From an uncultured Bacteroidia bacterium (lineage in GTDB: Bacteria > Bacteroidota > Bacteroidia > Bacteroidales > UBA932), in assembly GCA_902796455.1 (NCBI GenBank), contig CADBPH010000138.1:1-9606 (forward strand): a stretch of 9,606 nt of DNA, given 5' to 3'. The notes under the pieces are model-generated. The model was not told where the DNA came from, did no database searches, and worked only from the letters and a program-made list of their open reading frames with translations. This document shows positions 1 through 5,870 of the stretch, piece after piece. The position numbers and the translations under genes were made by a program. How positions within the stretch are numbered: position 1 is the stretch's first letter; each line of letters starts with the position of its first letter.

Positions 1-178
1 AACAGTCTTTCCCTTTGTCCACGCCGCTGGCATAGGGCTTCAGGGTCATGGCATAGGTCGTATCCTTCCCGTCTTTATACTTGAGGATCAGATCGACATC
101 CGGTCCTTTCGCGCAAGAGGCTGACAGGAGTGCAGTTGCAGTCAGGATGAGGGCTCCGAAGAGCGGGTGTTTATTCAT
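1..178 (-). CDS. Lipoprotein of unknown function, N-terminal part (runs off the window)
   Basis: Reading the minus strand from the ATG at 178-176 gives 59 residues beginning MNKHPLFGALILTATALLSASC. The charged start, hydrophobic core and LSASC lipobox predict a lipoprotein exported by Sec and lipidated at Cys22. The rest visible is hydrophilic (GPDVDLILKYKDGKDTTYAM and onward) and I recognise no family in it. The gene starts 2 bp after the GH35 stop codon, so the two are almost certainly co-transcribed and probably translationally coupled. A role in handling the same glycan is an inference from this position only. The 3' part lies outside the window, so length and domains cannot be judged. 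Confidence 0.75.
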   Translation of the reverse strand, partial: MNKHPLFGALILTATALLSASCAKGPDVDLILKYKDGKDTTYAMTLKPYASGVDKGKDC

Positions 179-180
179 GG

Positions 181-2034
181 TCATTTTATTCTAAGTTCTG
201 TCAAAATCGGTTCTTTCCGTGTGCTCAAATGCTGGAGCGGGGTTTCTCCCAGCTGCTCGAAGACAACGATTTCGTTTTTGCCTTTGTTCAGCCAGGCTCC
301 CGGAACGTACAAAGTCTGCTGCGGGCCGACATTCCAATACCGGCCGAGGTTGTGCCCATTAATGAACACGATTCCCTTTCCTGCGTCAGACATGTCCAGG
401 AACGTATCGCCGGTGTGCCGGAGCTTGAACGTGCCGATGTAGACGCACGGCCGGCCTTTCCGGACAGGGTCACCGAAGTCCCAACCGTCTGAGGGGCAGG
501 GCATCTTGTCCATCGGAAGCCGTCTCATTTGCCATTCGCCGACGACTTCTTCGTTGTCGATGGTTATCGGTGCGGTTATTCCTTTGTGGTTATCCAGGAT
601 CTTTGCATCAAAGTTAATTCTTCCTAAGTTTTCTACCAAAATATCCAGGGTCGAACCGATGGGAATATCGATCGGCGTTTCGTATTGGTTGAGAATCCGG
701 TTCAGTTCCGCGACTTTTTCCCCGTCGATGTAGATGACGGCGTAATCGCGCAGCCCCGGGATGCGCAAGGTACCTTTTTCGGGCTGGTTGAAATGTCTGG
801 AATAGAGCACATAACCATGCCCTTGGCCCAGGGTTTCAAAGTCGAGCGGCCGGTCATCAATGACCGGTTTTGCCTGTTTCAGATGGTCCAGGACATCGCA
901 GCTGCGCTCGAGCGGAATCCGGTCGATTCCGATGACAGGGGTCGGTTCGGGCGGCTCCGGCAGCGTGACGCCGAGTCCCTGCGCGATGGTGTTCCGGAGG
1001 AGGTGGTATTTTTCCGTCGCCTGTCCCGCCTCGTTGATCGGCGCGTTGTAATCGTAACTGGTCAGGTCCGGCTGCAAATCTTTCCGGGAAGTATAATTGG
1101 CCCCGCTGGTGAATCCGAAATTCGTCCCGCCGTGGATCATAAAGAAGTTGAAGTGAATCCCTTCACGGATATAGCGTTCCACATAGGAAGCAATGACGTC
1201 GGCCTCCCGGATCGGGAATTGTTCGCCCCAGTGCGCCAGCCAGCCCGGGTAGAATTCGGCGATGAAATACGGTCCGCCCGGATGATAGACATCAATGGCC
1301 TCCCGGACTTTTTCCGGAACCCGCTCGCCGTCTACGCCGGTCAGAACGCCGGAAATTTGTCCGCCGTGGATTTTTTTCGCCCCGTCCGCTGTATAGAACG
1401 GAACATTGAATCCGATCTCTTTCATCATCTGGTGGAGTTTCCCCATGTACGCATGGTGGCTGTCCTGGGGAATCTGCGGGCACTGGAGATAGAACGATCC
1501 GAATTCGTTTTCGCACTGTACCATGACGATGGGCCCGCCTTTCGTGCACAGCAGGTCTTTTACCTGGTCATAAAGATGGGTGAGATAGGAGCGTACCCGT
1601 TCGAGATAGGCCTCATTATCTTGCCGGATTTCCAGTCCCTCGATGGTCTGCAGCCACCAGGGCAGGCCGCCGTAGTCCCATTCTGCACAGACATAGGGAC
1701 CGGGCCGCAGCAGGACCATCAGACCTTCCTCGCCGGCAATCCGGATGAATTCGGCAATGTCATTCATCCCGCTGAAATCCCATTTCCCGGGTTCGGGCTC
1801 ATGGGCATTCCAGAAAACGTAGGTGGACAACGTGTTGATCCCCATGGCCTTTGCCATGCGGATGCGGTGCCGCCAATATTCCCGGGGAATGCGGGGATAA
1901 TGCAACTCTCCGCCAATCAGATAAATTTCCTTTCCGTCTTTCCAAAATTTCCCGTCCCTGATTTCAAAGGACGGATGAGCGAGGCCGTTGACGGCCAGTA
2001 AGCAAGTGATGATAATTACCCAAATCCGCTTCAT
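181..2034 (-). CDS. Secreted GH35 beta-galactosidase
   Basis: This 617-residue protein is a family 35 glycoside hydrolase, a retaining enzyme that removes terminal beta-linked galactose. It opens with a signal peptide (MKRIWVIIITCLLAVNGLA, cleavage probably near residue 19). The TIM-barrel domain covers about residues 22-350. It contains the family signature GGPIVMVQCENEF at 166-178, where Glu177 is the expected acid/base, and IAEFYPGWLAHWG at 258-270, where Glu260 is the expected nucleophile. The C-terminal half is the usual beta-sandwich region, ending with the conserved stretches FINGHNLGRYWNVGPQQTLY (557-576) and the LNKGKNEIVVFE strand. The frame is open 61 codons further upstream, to 2217, but that extension has no signal sequence or family similarity, so the ATG at 2034 is chosen. 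It appears to be the first gene of a short operon with the lipoprotein downstream. Export to the periplasm or cell surface is likely; the natural galactoside is unknown. Confidence 0.95.
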   Translation of the reverse strand: MKRIWVIIITCLLAVNGLAHPSFEIRDGKFWKDGKEIYLIGGELHYPRIPREYWRHRIRMAKAMGINTLSTYVFWNAHEPEPGKWDFSGMNDIAEFIRIAGEEGLMVLLRPGPYVCAEWDYGGLPWWLQTIEGLEIRQDNEAYLERVRSYLTHLYDQVKDLLCTKGGPIVMVQCENEFGSFYLQCPQIPQDSHHAYMGKLHQMMKEIGFNVPFYTADGAKKIHGGQISGVLTGVDGERVPEKVREAIDVYHPGGPYFIAEFYPGWLAHWGEQFPIREADVIASYVERYIREGIHFNFFMIHGGTNFGFTSGANYTSRKDLQPDLTSYDYNAPINEAGQATEKYHLLRNTIAQGLGVTLPEPPEPTPVIGIDRIPLERSCDVLDHLKQAKPVIDDRPLDFETLGQGHGYVLYSRHFNQPEKGTLRIPGLRDYAVIYIDGEKVAELNRILNQYETPIDIPIGSTLDILVENLGRINFDAKILDNHKGITAPITIDNEEVVGEWQMRRLPMDKMPCPSDGWDFGDPVRKGRPCVYIGTFKLRHTGDTFLDMSDAGKGIVFINGHNLGRYWNVGPQQTLYVPGAWLNKGKNEIVVFEQLGETPLQHLSTRKEPILTELRIK

Positions 2035-2061
2035 TATCTTTCCGAATTTCACGAACTGGAT

Positions 2062-2084
2062 AAAAATAGCGGATAATCTCCGCT
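2062..2084 (-). promoter_or_regulatory. Small hairpin with T-run in the GH35 5' leader
   Basis: On the minus strand a perfect 6-bp inverted repeat (AGCGGA, loop GATTA, TCCGCT) is followed after one base by five Ts, about 30 nt before the GH35 start. That layout resembles a small intrinsic terminator or attenuator, but the stem is short. The hexamer GGATAA also occurs three times on the plus strand here (2058, 2071, 2091) and could be an operator. No Bacteroidetes-type promoter was found upstream to fix a transcription start, so this is weak. Confidence 0.2.
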
Positions 2085-2327
2085 CGGACCGGATAATTTT
2101 CGTAAAGGAAAGGGCGTTTTTCGTTATTTCTCCAGTTTCTGATTGTTTTCTTCCAATTATTCTCCGTATCTTACTGCCACTTAACGAACTTACGGCCATG
2201 ATACGGACTGACTGCAATGGTACAGTAACGAAACTTGGATCAAATCAAAGTGCGAATCAAAGGGTGGGACCATGCGTACAAAAAGGAGGAGGATTTTACC
2301 CACAACACACGTGGCGCGGTGGCGCCA

Positions 2328-2371
2328 TGCCATAAAATGAAAAAATGCAGGGAGTATTTCATTTCGTGGCA
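2328..2371. repeat. REP-like hairpin 1
   Basis: The left arm TGCCATAAAATGAAAAA (2328-2344) pairs with the right arm TATTTCATTTCGTGGCA (2355-2371) at 14 of 17 positions, plus one G-T wobble, around a 10-base loop. The arms share the core GCCAYRAAATGAAA with both arms of the next hairpin. It is a palindromic repeat unit rather than a terminator: no gene ends here and there is no proper T-tract after the stem. Confidence 0.75.
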
Positions 2372-2400
2372 CCTAATCGGGCAAAATGCCGGAAAACACT

Positions 2401-2442
2401 GCCATGAAATGAAAGAATACGGCTGTTTTTTCATTTTGTGGC
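2401..2442. repeat. REP-like hairpin 2
   Basis: The left arm GCCATGAAATGAAAGAA (2401-2417) pairs with TTTTTTCATTTTGTGGC (2426-2442) at 14 of 17 positions around the 8-base loop TACGGCTG. Arm sequence and layout match hairpin 1, and the two lie in the same arrangement about 30 bp apart. The tandem repeat at 2441-2512 begins directly at its right edge. Confidence 0.75.
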
Positions 2443-2512
2443 GGGAAACTGAGACAAGGCAGGAGACTGAGACAAGGCCGGGGAATTGAGACGGAGCCGG
2501 GGAATTATACAA
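2441..2512 (+). repeat. Short tandem repeat, four units of about 18 bp
   Basis: Four imperfect units follow one another: GCGGGAAACTGAGACAAG (2441-2458), GCAGGAGACTGAGACAAG (2459-2476), GCCGGGGAATTGAGACGGA (2477-2495) and GCCGGGGAATTATACAA (2496-2512). Units 1 and 2 differ at two bases, and units 3 and 4 share their first 11. The last unit ends 12 bp before the ATG of the Rhs-toxin remnant, so the array marks the left edge of that cassette. Function is unknown. Confidence 0.7.
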
Positions 2513-2524
2513 ATGATCGGGTGA

Positions 2525-3338
2525 ATGGGTGCCCGCCACTACAGTCCCGCCCTCTCCCGCTGGCTCGTCCCCGACCCCCTCGGCGAGAAGTACTACGACA
2601 TCAGTCCGTATGCGTATTGTGCGGGAAATCCGGTGATGTTTATTGACCCTACGGGAATGGAGTTTACAGAATCTGCATGGAAGCAAGTAAATAGGCTGAT
2701 TGAAGAAATAAACAATCGCTTAGCGCAGAACACAGATTATATTGCCAATATTCAAACTCGCATTAACAAAGGAACATTATCTGAAAGAAAGGTTTTGAGG
2801 CTTCAAAGTCGAATAAAAAAAATTAGCAGTAATACGGAAGAACTTGAAACTGTTCGACGAGAGATTGCAACATTGGCTTTGTCTGACCAGATATATGATA
2901 TCAGAACTGATAACTCAATGAGTATTGAGGGACCTATTTTTGGAATTGGAGAATATAGAAGTGGTGCGGTGTTTAATTTTAATAATGGTATATTCGAAAT
3001 ACTGTTAGGAGATAATTCATTGGCATCATTGGCTCATGAACTTAAACATGCCTATCAATTTGAAACGGGGATTTCAGTTCTGGATTTATGATGAATGGAA
3101 CTCCTTTTTATGATAAAGAGGATGAATTATCTGCATATACAAGAGGGACATTATTTGGAGGGCCACGCGTATTTTCTTTACCTGCTATTTATGATAATCT
3201 GCAAAACGGTCCAATGGATGCTACAAAACTAGCACCCATTTTACTCAACAATCCTTCTGCGCTTCAGAATATTCTGAACGGACTAAATCTGCATTTAGAA
3301 TAAATGGGAGAACATATAGAATGCAAATGGATAATTAA
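2525..3338 (+). pseudogene. Orphan Rhs core tip fused to an HExxH metallopeptidase toxin domain, frameshifted twice
   Basis: The first 45 residues (GARHYSPALSRW, DPLGEKYYD, SPYAYCAGNP, IDPTG) are the end of an Rhs-repeat-associated core, which normally sits at the end of a protein of well over 1000 residues. What follows is a variable C-terminal toxin: a charged, probably coiled-coil stretch (about residues 50-117), then LAHELKHAYQFETG with a zinc-binding HExxH motif (His171, Glu172, His175). The first frame stops at 3091. Adding one base to the G-run at 3067-3070 restores DFSSGFMMNG, followed by FYDKEDELSAYTRG, whose acidic residues could supply the third zinc ligand. A second missing base near 3279 restores NRTKSAFRINGRTYRMQMDN and a stop at 3336-3338, giving about 271 residues. 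It lacks the Rhs shell and any clear promoter or start signal, so it is probably silent. Peptidase activity is inferred from the motif; target unknown. Confidence 0.8.
2528..2621 (+). repeat. 94-bp Rhs core direct repeat, copy 1
   Basis: This segment encodes Rhs core residues from GARHYSPALSRW to SPYAYC and matches 3831-3924 at 92 of 94 positions. The two differences are a silent C/T in an alanine codon and an A/G that changes Ile to Val. It is 65% GC, unlike the AT-rich toxin sequence that follows. The two copies bracket the toxin and immunity genes in the same orientation. Confidence 0.9.
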
Positions 3339-3339
3339 C

Positions 3340-3774
3340 ATGAAAATTCGGCTTATTATAATCAGTTGTATTATACTTAGTTCTTGCTCGGTCCATAAAC
3401 AAACATATTCGCCTTATTGGGTAGCATATGAAGAGGTAAATGCAGGTCCAATCCCTCCTGCATATATTTTTTTACGGACACGGCCTCAGTTCTTTGAATT
3501 ATACTGTCCGAGTATCTATGAAAGTATTTTGGGTAAATATACTATTCATAATGACACACTTATTTTATCTCTTGACATGGAGGTATTAGATGGATCTTCC
3601 GGTTTCATTGTATCAAAGACAACGACGGCGGATACAAACCTCACAATTATACCAAAGAAATTGTTAATAAGTAAAGACCGTCTATTAGATACAACAGATT
3701 ACGATTTCAAAGATATTTTGCCCGAACCATTCAATGATATAAAATATAAAAGGGATTTTAAGCGCATAAAATGA
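3340..3774 (+). CDS. Small lipoprotein, likely immunity protein to the Rhs metallopeptidase toxin
   Basis: From the ATG at 3340 this encodes 144 residues beginning MKIRLIIISCIILSSCSVHK, a lipoprotein signal with lipobox LSSC (Cys16). The frame is open 12 codons further, to an ATG at 3304, but those codons overlap the restored toxin end and precede the signal peptide, so 3340 is preferred. It starts one base after the restored toxin stop, the classic toxin-immunity arrangement. The mature part is hydrophilic, with GKYTIHNDTLILSLDMEV near the middle; I assign no named family. The gene is AT-rich (about 33% GC) like the toxin domain and has no frameshift. Neutralising the toxin from a membrane-anchored position is inferred from order and type of gene, not from recognised homology. 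It ends inside the next Rhs fragment's ATGA overlap. Confidence 0.75.
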   Translation: MKIRLIIISCIILSSCSVHKQTYSPYWVAYEEVNAGPIPPAYIFLRTRPQFFELYCPSIYESILGKYTIHNDTLILSLDMEVLDGSSGFIVSKTTTADTNLTIIPKKLLISKDRLLDTTDYDFKDILPEPFNDIKYKRDFKRIK

Positions 3775-3924
3775 GATTCACCGGGCAGGAGGACCAGGCA
3801 CCAGACTTCGGTATCCCCTACACCGACTTCGGTGCCCGCCACTACAGTCCCGCTCTCTCCCGCTGGCTCGTCCCCGACCCCCTCGGCGAGAAGTACTACG
3901 ACGTCAGTCCGTATGCGTATTGTG
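3771..3924 (+). pseudogene. Second Rhs core tip, truncated at the upp terminator
   Basis: The frame starts at an ATG overlapping the immunity stop (ATGA) and reads MRFTGQEDQAPDFGIPYTDF, then GARHYSPALSRW, DPLGEKYYD and SPYAYC. This is the same Rhs core as in the upstream remnant but reaches about 20 residues further towards the N-terminus. Rhs similarity stops at 3924, where a following GNP...DPxG segment would be expected; the next bases are the A-run of the upp terminator. The frame then stays open to 4661 only because it runs antisense to upp, so the continuation is meaningless. No toxin domain follows. It is best read as a recombination remnant flanking the toxin-immunity pair. Confidence 0.85.
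3831..3924 (+). repeat. 94-bp Rhs core direct repeat, copy 2
   Basis: This is the partner of 2528-2621, with 92 of 94 identical bases and the same orientation, 1303 bp apart start to start. Identity begins at the GGT glycine codon and ends with the G after the TGT cysteine codon. Recombination between the copies would delete the toxin and immunity genes together. Confidence 0.9.
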
Positions 3925-3967
3925 AAAAAATACCCTCCCTGCCTGGTTTCCGGCCAGGGAAGGAGGG
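3925..3967 (-). terminator. upp: Intrinsic terminator of upp
   Basis: On the minus strand, starting 28 bp after the upp stop codon, CCCTCCTTCCCTGG and CCAGGCAGGGAGGG form a 14-bp GC-rich stem (12 Watson-Crick pairs, one wobble, one mismatch) around a 7-base loop, followed by TATTTTTT. On the plus strand no T-tract follows, so it should work only for upp. Its last T abuts the truncated end of the second Rhs fragment. Confidence 0.9.
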
Positions 3968-3995
3968 CAGTAAATGCCTTGTGCAGCAGGGATGT

Positions 3996-4625
3996 TTACT
4001 TCGTTCCGAAGATGCGGTCACCGGCGTCGCCGAGGCCCGGAACGATGTAGGCGTTCTCGTTGAGGTGGTCGTCCACCGCGGCCAGGTAAATGTCTACGTC
4101 GGGATGCTCGGCCTGGACACGGGCAATGCCTTCCGGCGCACCGACCAGGCACATCAACCGGATGTTCTTGCATCCTCTTTCCTTGAGCATCGCAAGGGCG
4201 TCACAGGCGCTGCCGCCCGTTGCCAGCATCGGATCCGTCACGATGACCATGCGGCGCTGGATGTCTTTGGGAAGCTTGCAATAATAAACCACAGGGTTGT
4301 GGGTTTCCTCGTTGCGGTAAAGACCGATATGGCCGACTTTGGCGACCGGTATCAGATTCTGCAATCCTTCAACCATGCCCATTCCGGCGCGGAGGATCGG
4401 GACAATGGCGAGCTTGCGGCCGGAAACCTCTTTTCCGGTTGTCCGGCAGAGGGGCGTCTCGATTTCGATATCCTCGAGCGGAATATCCCGGGTCACCTCG
4501 TAGCCCATCAGGAGGGCGATTTCCTTGAGCAATTCCCGGAAGTCTTTGGATCCGGTCTTTTTGTCCCGCATAATCGTCAGCTTGTGCTGGATCATGGGAT
4601 GGTCGATAACATGCAATTGGCTCAT
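3996..4625 (-). CDS. upp: Uracil phosphoribosyltransferase
   Basis: This 209-residue protein has the usual length and motifs of cytoplasmic uracil phosphoribosyltransferase, which makes UMP and diphosphate from uracil and PRPP in pyrimidine salvage. The PRPP-binding loop is [15 protein letters not shown] at residues 126-140. [14 protein letters not shown] at 75-88 and the C-terminal uracil-binding region [15 protein letters not shown] at 194-208 are also typical. The ATG at 4625 gives the normal N-terminus [10 protein letters not shown]. The gene has its own promoter and terminator and is a housekeeping gene unrelated to the glycan operons on either side. It appears intact even though the Rhs remnant ends 71 bp beyond its stop codon. 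Confidence 0.96.
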   Translation of the reverse strand: MSQLHVIDHPMIQHKLTIMRDKKTGSKDFRELLKEIALLMGYEVTRDIPLEDIEIETPLCRTTGKEVSGRKLAIVPILRAGMGMVEGLQNLIPVAKVGHIGLYRNEETHNPVVYYCKLPKDIQRRMVIVTDPMLATGGSACDALAMLKERGCKNIRLMCLVGAPEGIARVQAEHPDVDIYLAAVDDHLNENAYIVPGLGDAGDRIFGTK

Positions 4626-4652
4626 AGCAATGGTTATTTAGTGCTTTCTCTA

Positions 4653-4683
4653 CAAAGATAGGCAAATGGCGCCGATAAAAAAA
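4653..4683 (-). promoter_or_regulatory. upp: Bacteroidetes-type promoter of upp
   Basis: On the minus strand TATCTTTG (4660-4653) fits the TAnnTTTG -7 element of Bacteroidetes sigma-ABfr promoters exactly. A run of Ts at 4683-4677 lies at the right distance, about 19 bp upstream, to act as the TTTG-like -33 element. Transcription would start near 4648, giving a leader of roughly 20 nt before the upp ATG. Confidence 0.6.
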
Positions 4684-4710
4684 GGATTTTTTGCGTTTGG
4701 CGCGGATCCC
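4677..4710 (-). terminator. Possible weak terminator of the sulfatase-to-esterase operon
   Basis: Just past the esterase stop codon the minus strand can fold as GGGAT, bulge, GCG, loop CCAAA, CGC, bulge, ATCCT, and continues into seven Ts. The stem is interrupted by a 2-by-5 internal loop, so it is much weaker than the upp terminator. The same T-run probably forms the -33 region of the upp promoter, so some read-through into upp is possible. Confidence 0.35.
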
Positions 4711-4723
4711 GTACAGCGTGCCC

Positions 4724-5860
4724 CTATGGGTTCAGGTGGGCCAGGACGTATTCCAGGGCAGCATCGAAGTAGTACCGGTGTCCGCCGTCCGCAATGTGCA
4801 GCGTGCAGTTGTCCGGGGCGCCGGCCGCCTGGTAAATCCGTTTGGTCGTCTCGAACTGCTCTTTTGCCTGGGGCGTGAGGGAAGTGGGGTCGGAAATGCC
4901 CTGGATGATGCAGATGTTCCGGGGCGCTGTCAGCCCGGCCAGATCTCCCAGTTCGCAATAATCCAGGAATCCGGGCATGTATCCGCATTCACAGTGATGC
5001 ACGCCGCCCCAGCTGGCCGCCATGGAGCTGAATGCCGAAGATGGAATGGACATGGTGACCCGCTCGTCGATGGCACTGAGGTACTCCGCCTGTGTCCCGC
5101 CGCCGGAATTGCCGGTGACGATGATGTTCCTTTCATCGACGGGGAGAGCCTCCAGGGCCCAGTCCAGGATCTTCATCAAGTCCCAGCACCGGTCCCCGAT
5201 CGGGGTCCTTCCGACCAGCAGGTCGCGCATGAGCAGTTCCCGGCAGGAGTAAGGCATGTCCTTTTCCACGTCATCCGGGAACATGGTCGAACCATATCCG
5301 CGGGCTTCCGGAACCAGGGTGATAAATCCCTGCTGGGCGAACCTGTAGGCCATGTTCCGGTCTTTTTTCACGGAGGCGATGCTGTCCTTTTCCGACGTGT
5401 AGATACCCGCATAGCACTTCCAGTTCTTGTTGTGCCCGTGCGGGGTCATGACCAGGGGTGCTTTCTCCTTGCGCTCCTTCGGAACAATCAGAATGAATGG
5501 GATTCTTACATCCGGTTCCGTCCAGATCTCCCAGTTTTGCCGGTTGGCGAATCCGATGTCTTCGTCGTCAACCTGCCGTACCGTAGGCTTGAAATGAGGT
5601 AGTTGCCCCTGGATGGTGTTCAGGCCGATGATCTGGCGGATATCCTGCCGCAGGGTCTTCTGCCATTTCTTGAATTTCCGCGGCCCGAACTTGTCGAAAG
5701 CATGCTGCTTCAACGCATTCTCATAAGTCCTGTCGCAATGCTTCTGGAAATCGAAATCCGTCAGGGGCTCATTGCTCCGGTCCGCATATTTCGGACTGGG
5801 CGCGGTGCAGGCGGCCGCAAGAAGGCCGGTCAAGAGGATCGAAGAAAGGAAATGCTTCAT
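4724..5860 (-). CDS. Alpha/beta-hydrolase lipoprotein, acetylxylan-esterase-like
   Basis: From the ATG at 5860 this encodes 378 residues: a lipoprotein-type leader (MKHFLSSILLTGLLAAAC, Cys18, a slightly irregular lipobox), then an alpha/beta-hydrolase fold. The likely triad is Ser252 in the nucleophile elbow TGNSGGG, Asp324 in QGISDPTS and His361 in ADGGHRYY. The segment APLVMTPHGHNKNW (about 134-147) would hold the oxyanion region. Such proteins in Bacteroidetes glycan loci are usually carbohydrate esterases that remove acetyl or similar groups from polysaccharides; the exact substrate is not readable here. A TTG at 5881 would overlap the GH39 stop and gives a poorer leader, and an ATG at 5866 is a close alternative. 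It is the last gene of the operon, 10 bp after the GH39 gene. Confidence 0.85.
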   Translation of the reverse strand: MKHFLSSILLTGLLAAACTAPSPKYADRSNEPLTDFDFQKHCDRTYENALKQHAFDKFGPRKFKKWQKTLRQDIRQIIGLNTIQGQLPHFKPTVRQVDDEDIGFANRQNWEIWTEPDVRIPFILIVPKERKEKAPLVMTPHGHNKNWKCYAGIYTSEKDSIASVKKDRNMAYRFAQQGFITLVPEARGYGSTMFPDDVEKDMPYSCRELLMRDLLVGRTPIGDRCWDLMKILDWALEALPVDERNIIVTGNSGGGTQAEYLSAIDERVTMSIPSSAFSSMAASWGGVHHCECGYMPGFLDYCELGDLAGLTAPRNICIIQGISDPTSLTPQAKEQFETTKRIYQAAGAPDNCTLHIADGGHRYYFDAALEYVLAHLNP

Positions 5861-5870
5861 AATCATCTTT

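Larger units (their letters stand above)
2035..2524. other. Intergenic region between GH35 and the Rhs cassette
   Basis: This 490-bp region separates the divergent GH35 gene and the Rhs-toxin remnant. The GH35-proximal half (2035-2240) is AT-rich leader-like DNA with the small hairpin noted at 2062-2084. The half next to the Rhs cassette holds two tandem REP-like hairpins and a short tandem repeat. No believable gene is present: reading frames here have neither export signals nor recognisable domains. No TAnnTTTG promoter was found on either strand. Confidence 0.7.

Noticed and set aside
685..2001. Plus-strand open frame of 438 codons opposite GH35
   Set aside because: It is an antisense shadow caused by the GC-rich codon bias of the clear GH35 gene.
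2035..2217. 61-codon N-terminal extension of GH35
   Set aside because: It would bury the signal peptide, and the sequence is AT-rich leader without family similarity.
2441..2512. Tandem repeats considered as a CRISPR array
   Set aside because: The units are contiguous with no spacers, and no cas genes are present.
2240..2686. Minus-strand open frame of 148 codons across the hairpins and the Rhs start
   Set aside because: It translates the repeats and the complement of Rhs core, with no export signal or known domain.
2935..2942. TATTTTTG, a perfect match to the -7 promoter element, inside the toxin
   Set aside because: No TTTG-like -33 element lies at the proper distance, and chance matches are common in this AT-rich region.
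2218..3995. Insertion sequence or integrase carrying the Rhs cassette
   Set aside because: No transposase or integrase frame, terminal inverted repeats or target duplication can be seen around the cassette.
3925..4661. Continuation of the second Rhs fragment into a 296-residue protein
   Set aside because: After 3924 the frame is only the antisense of the upp terminator and upp itself.
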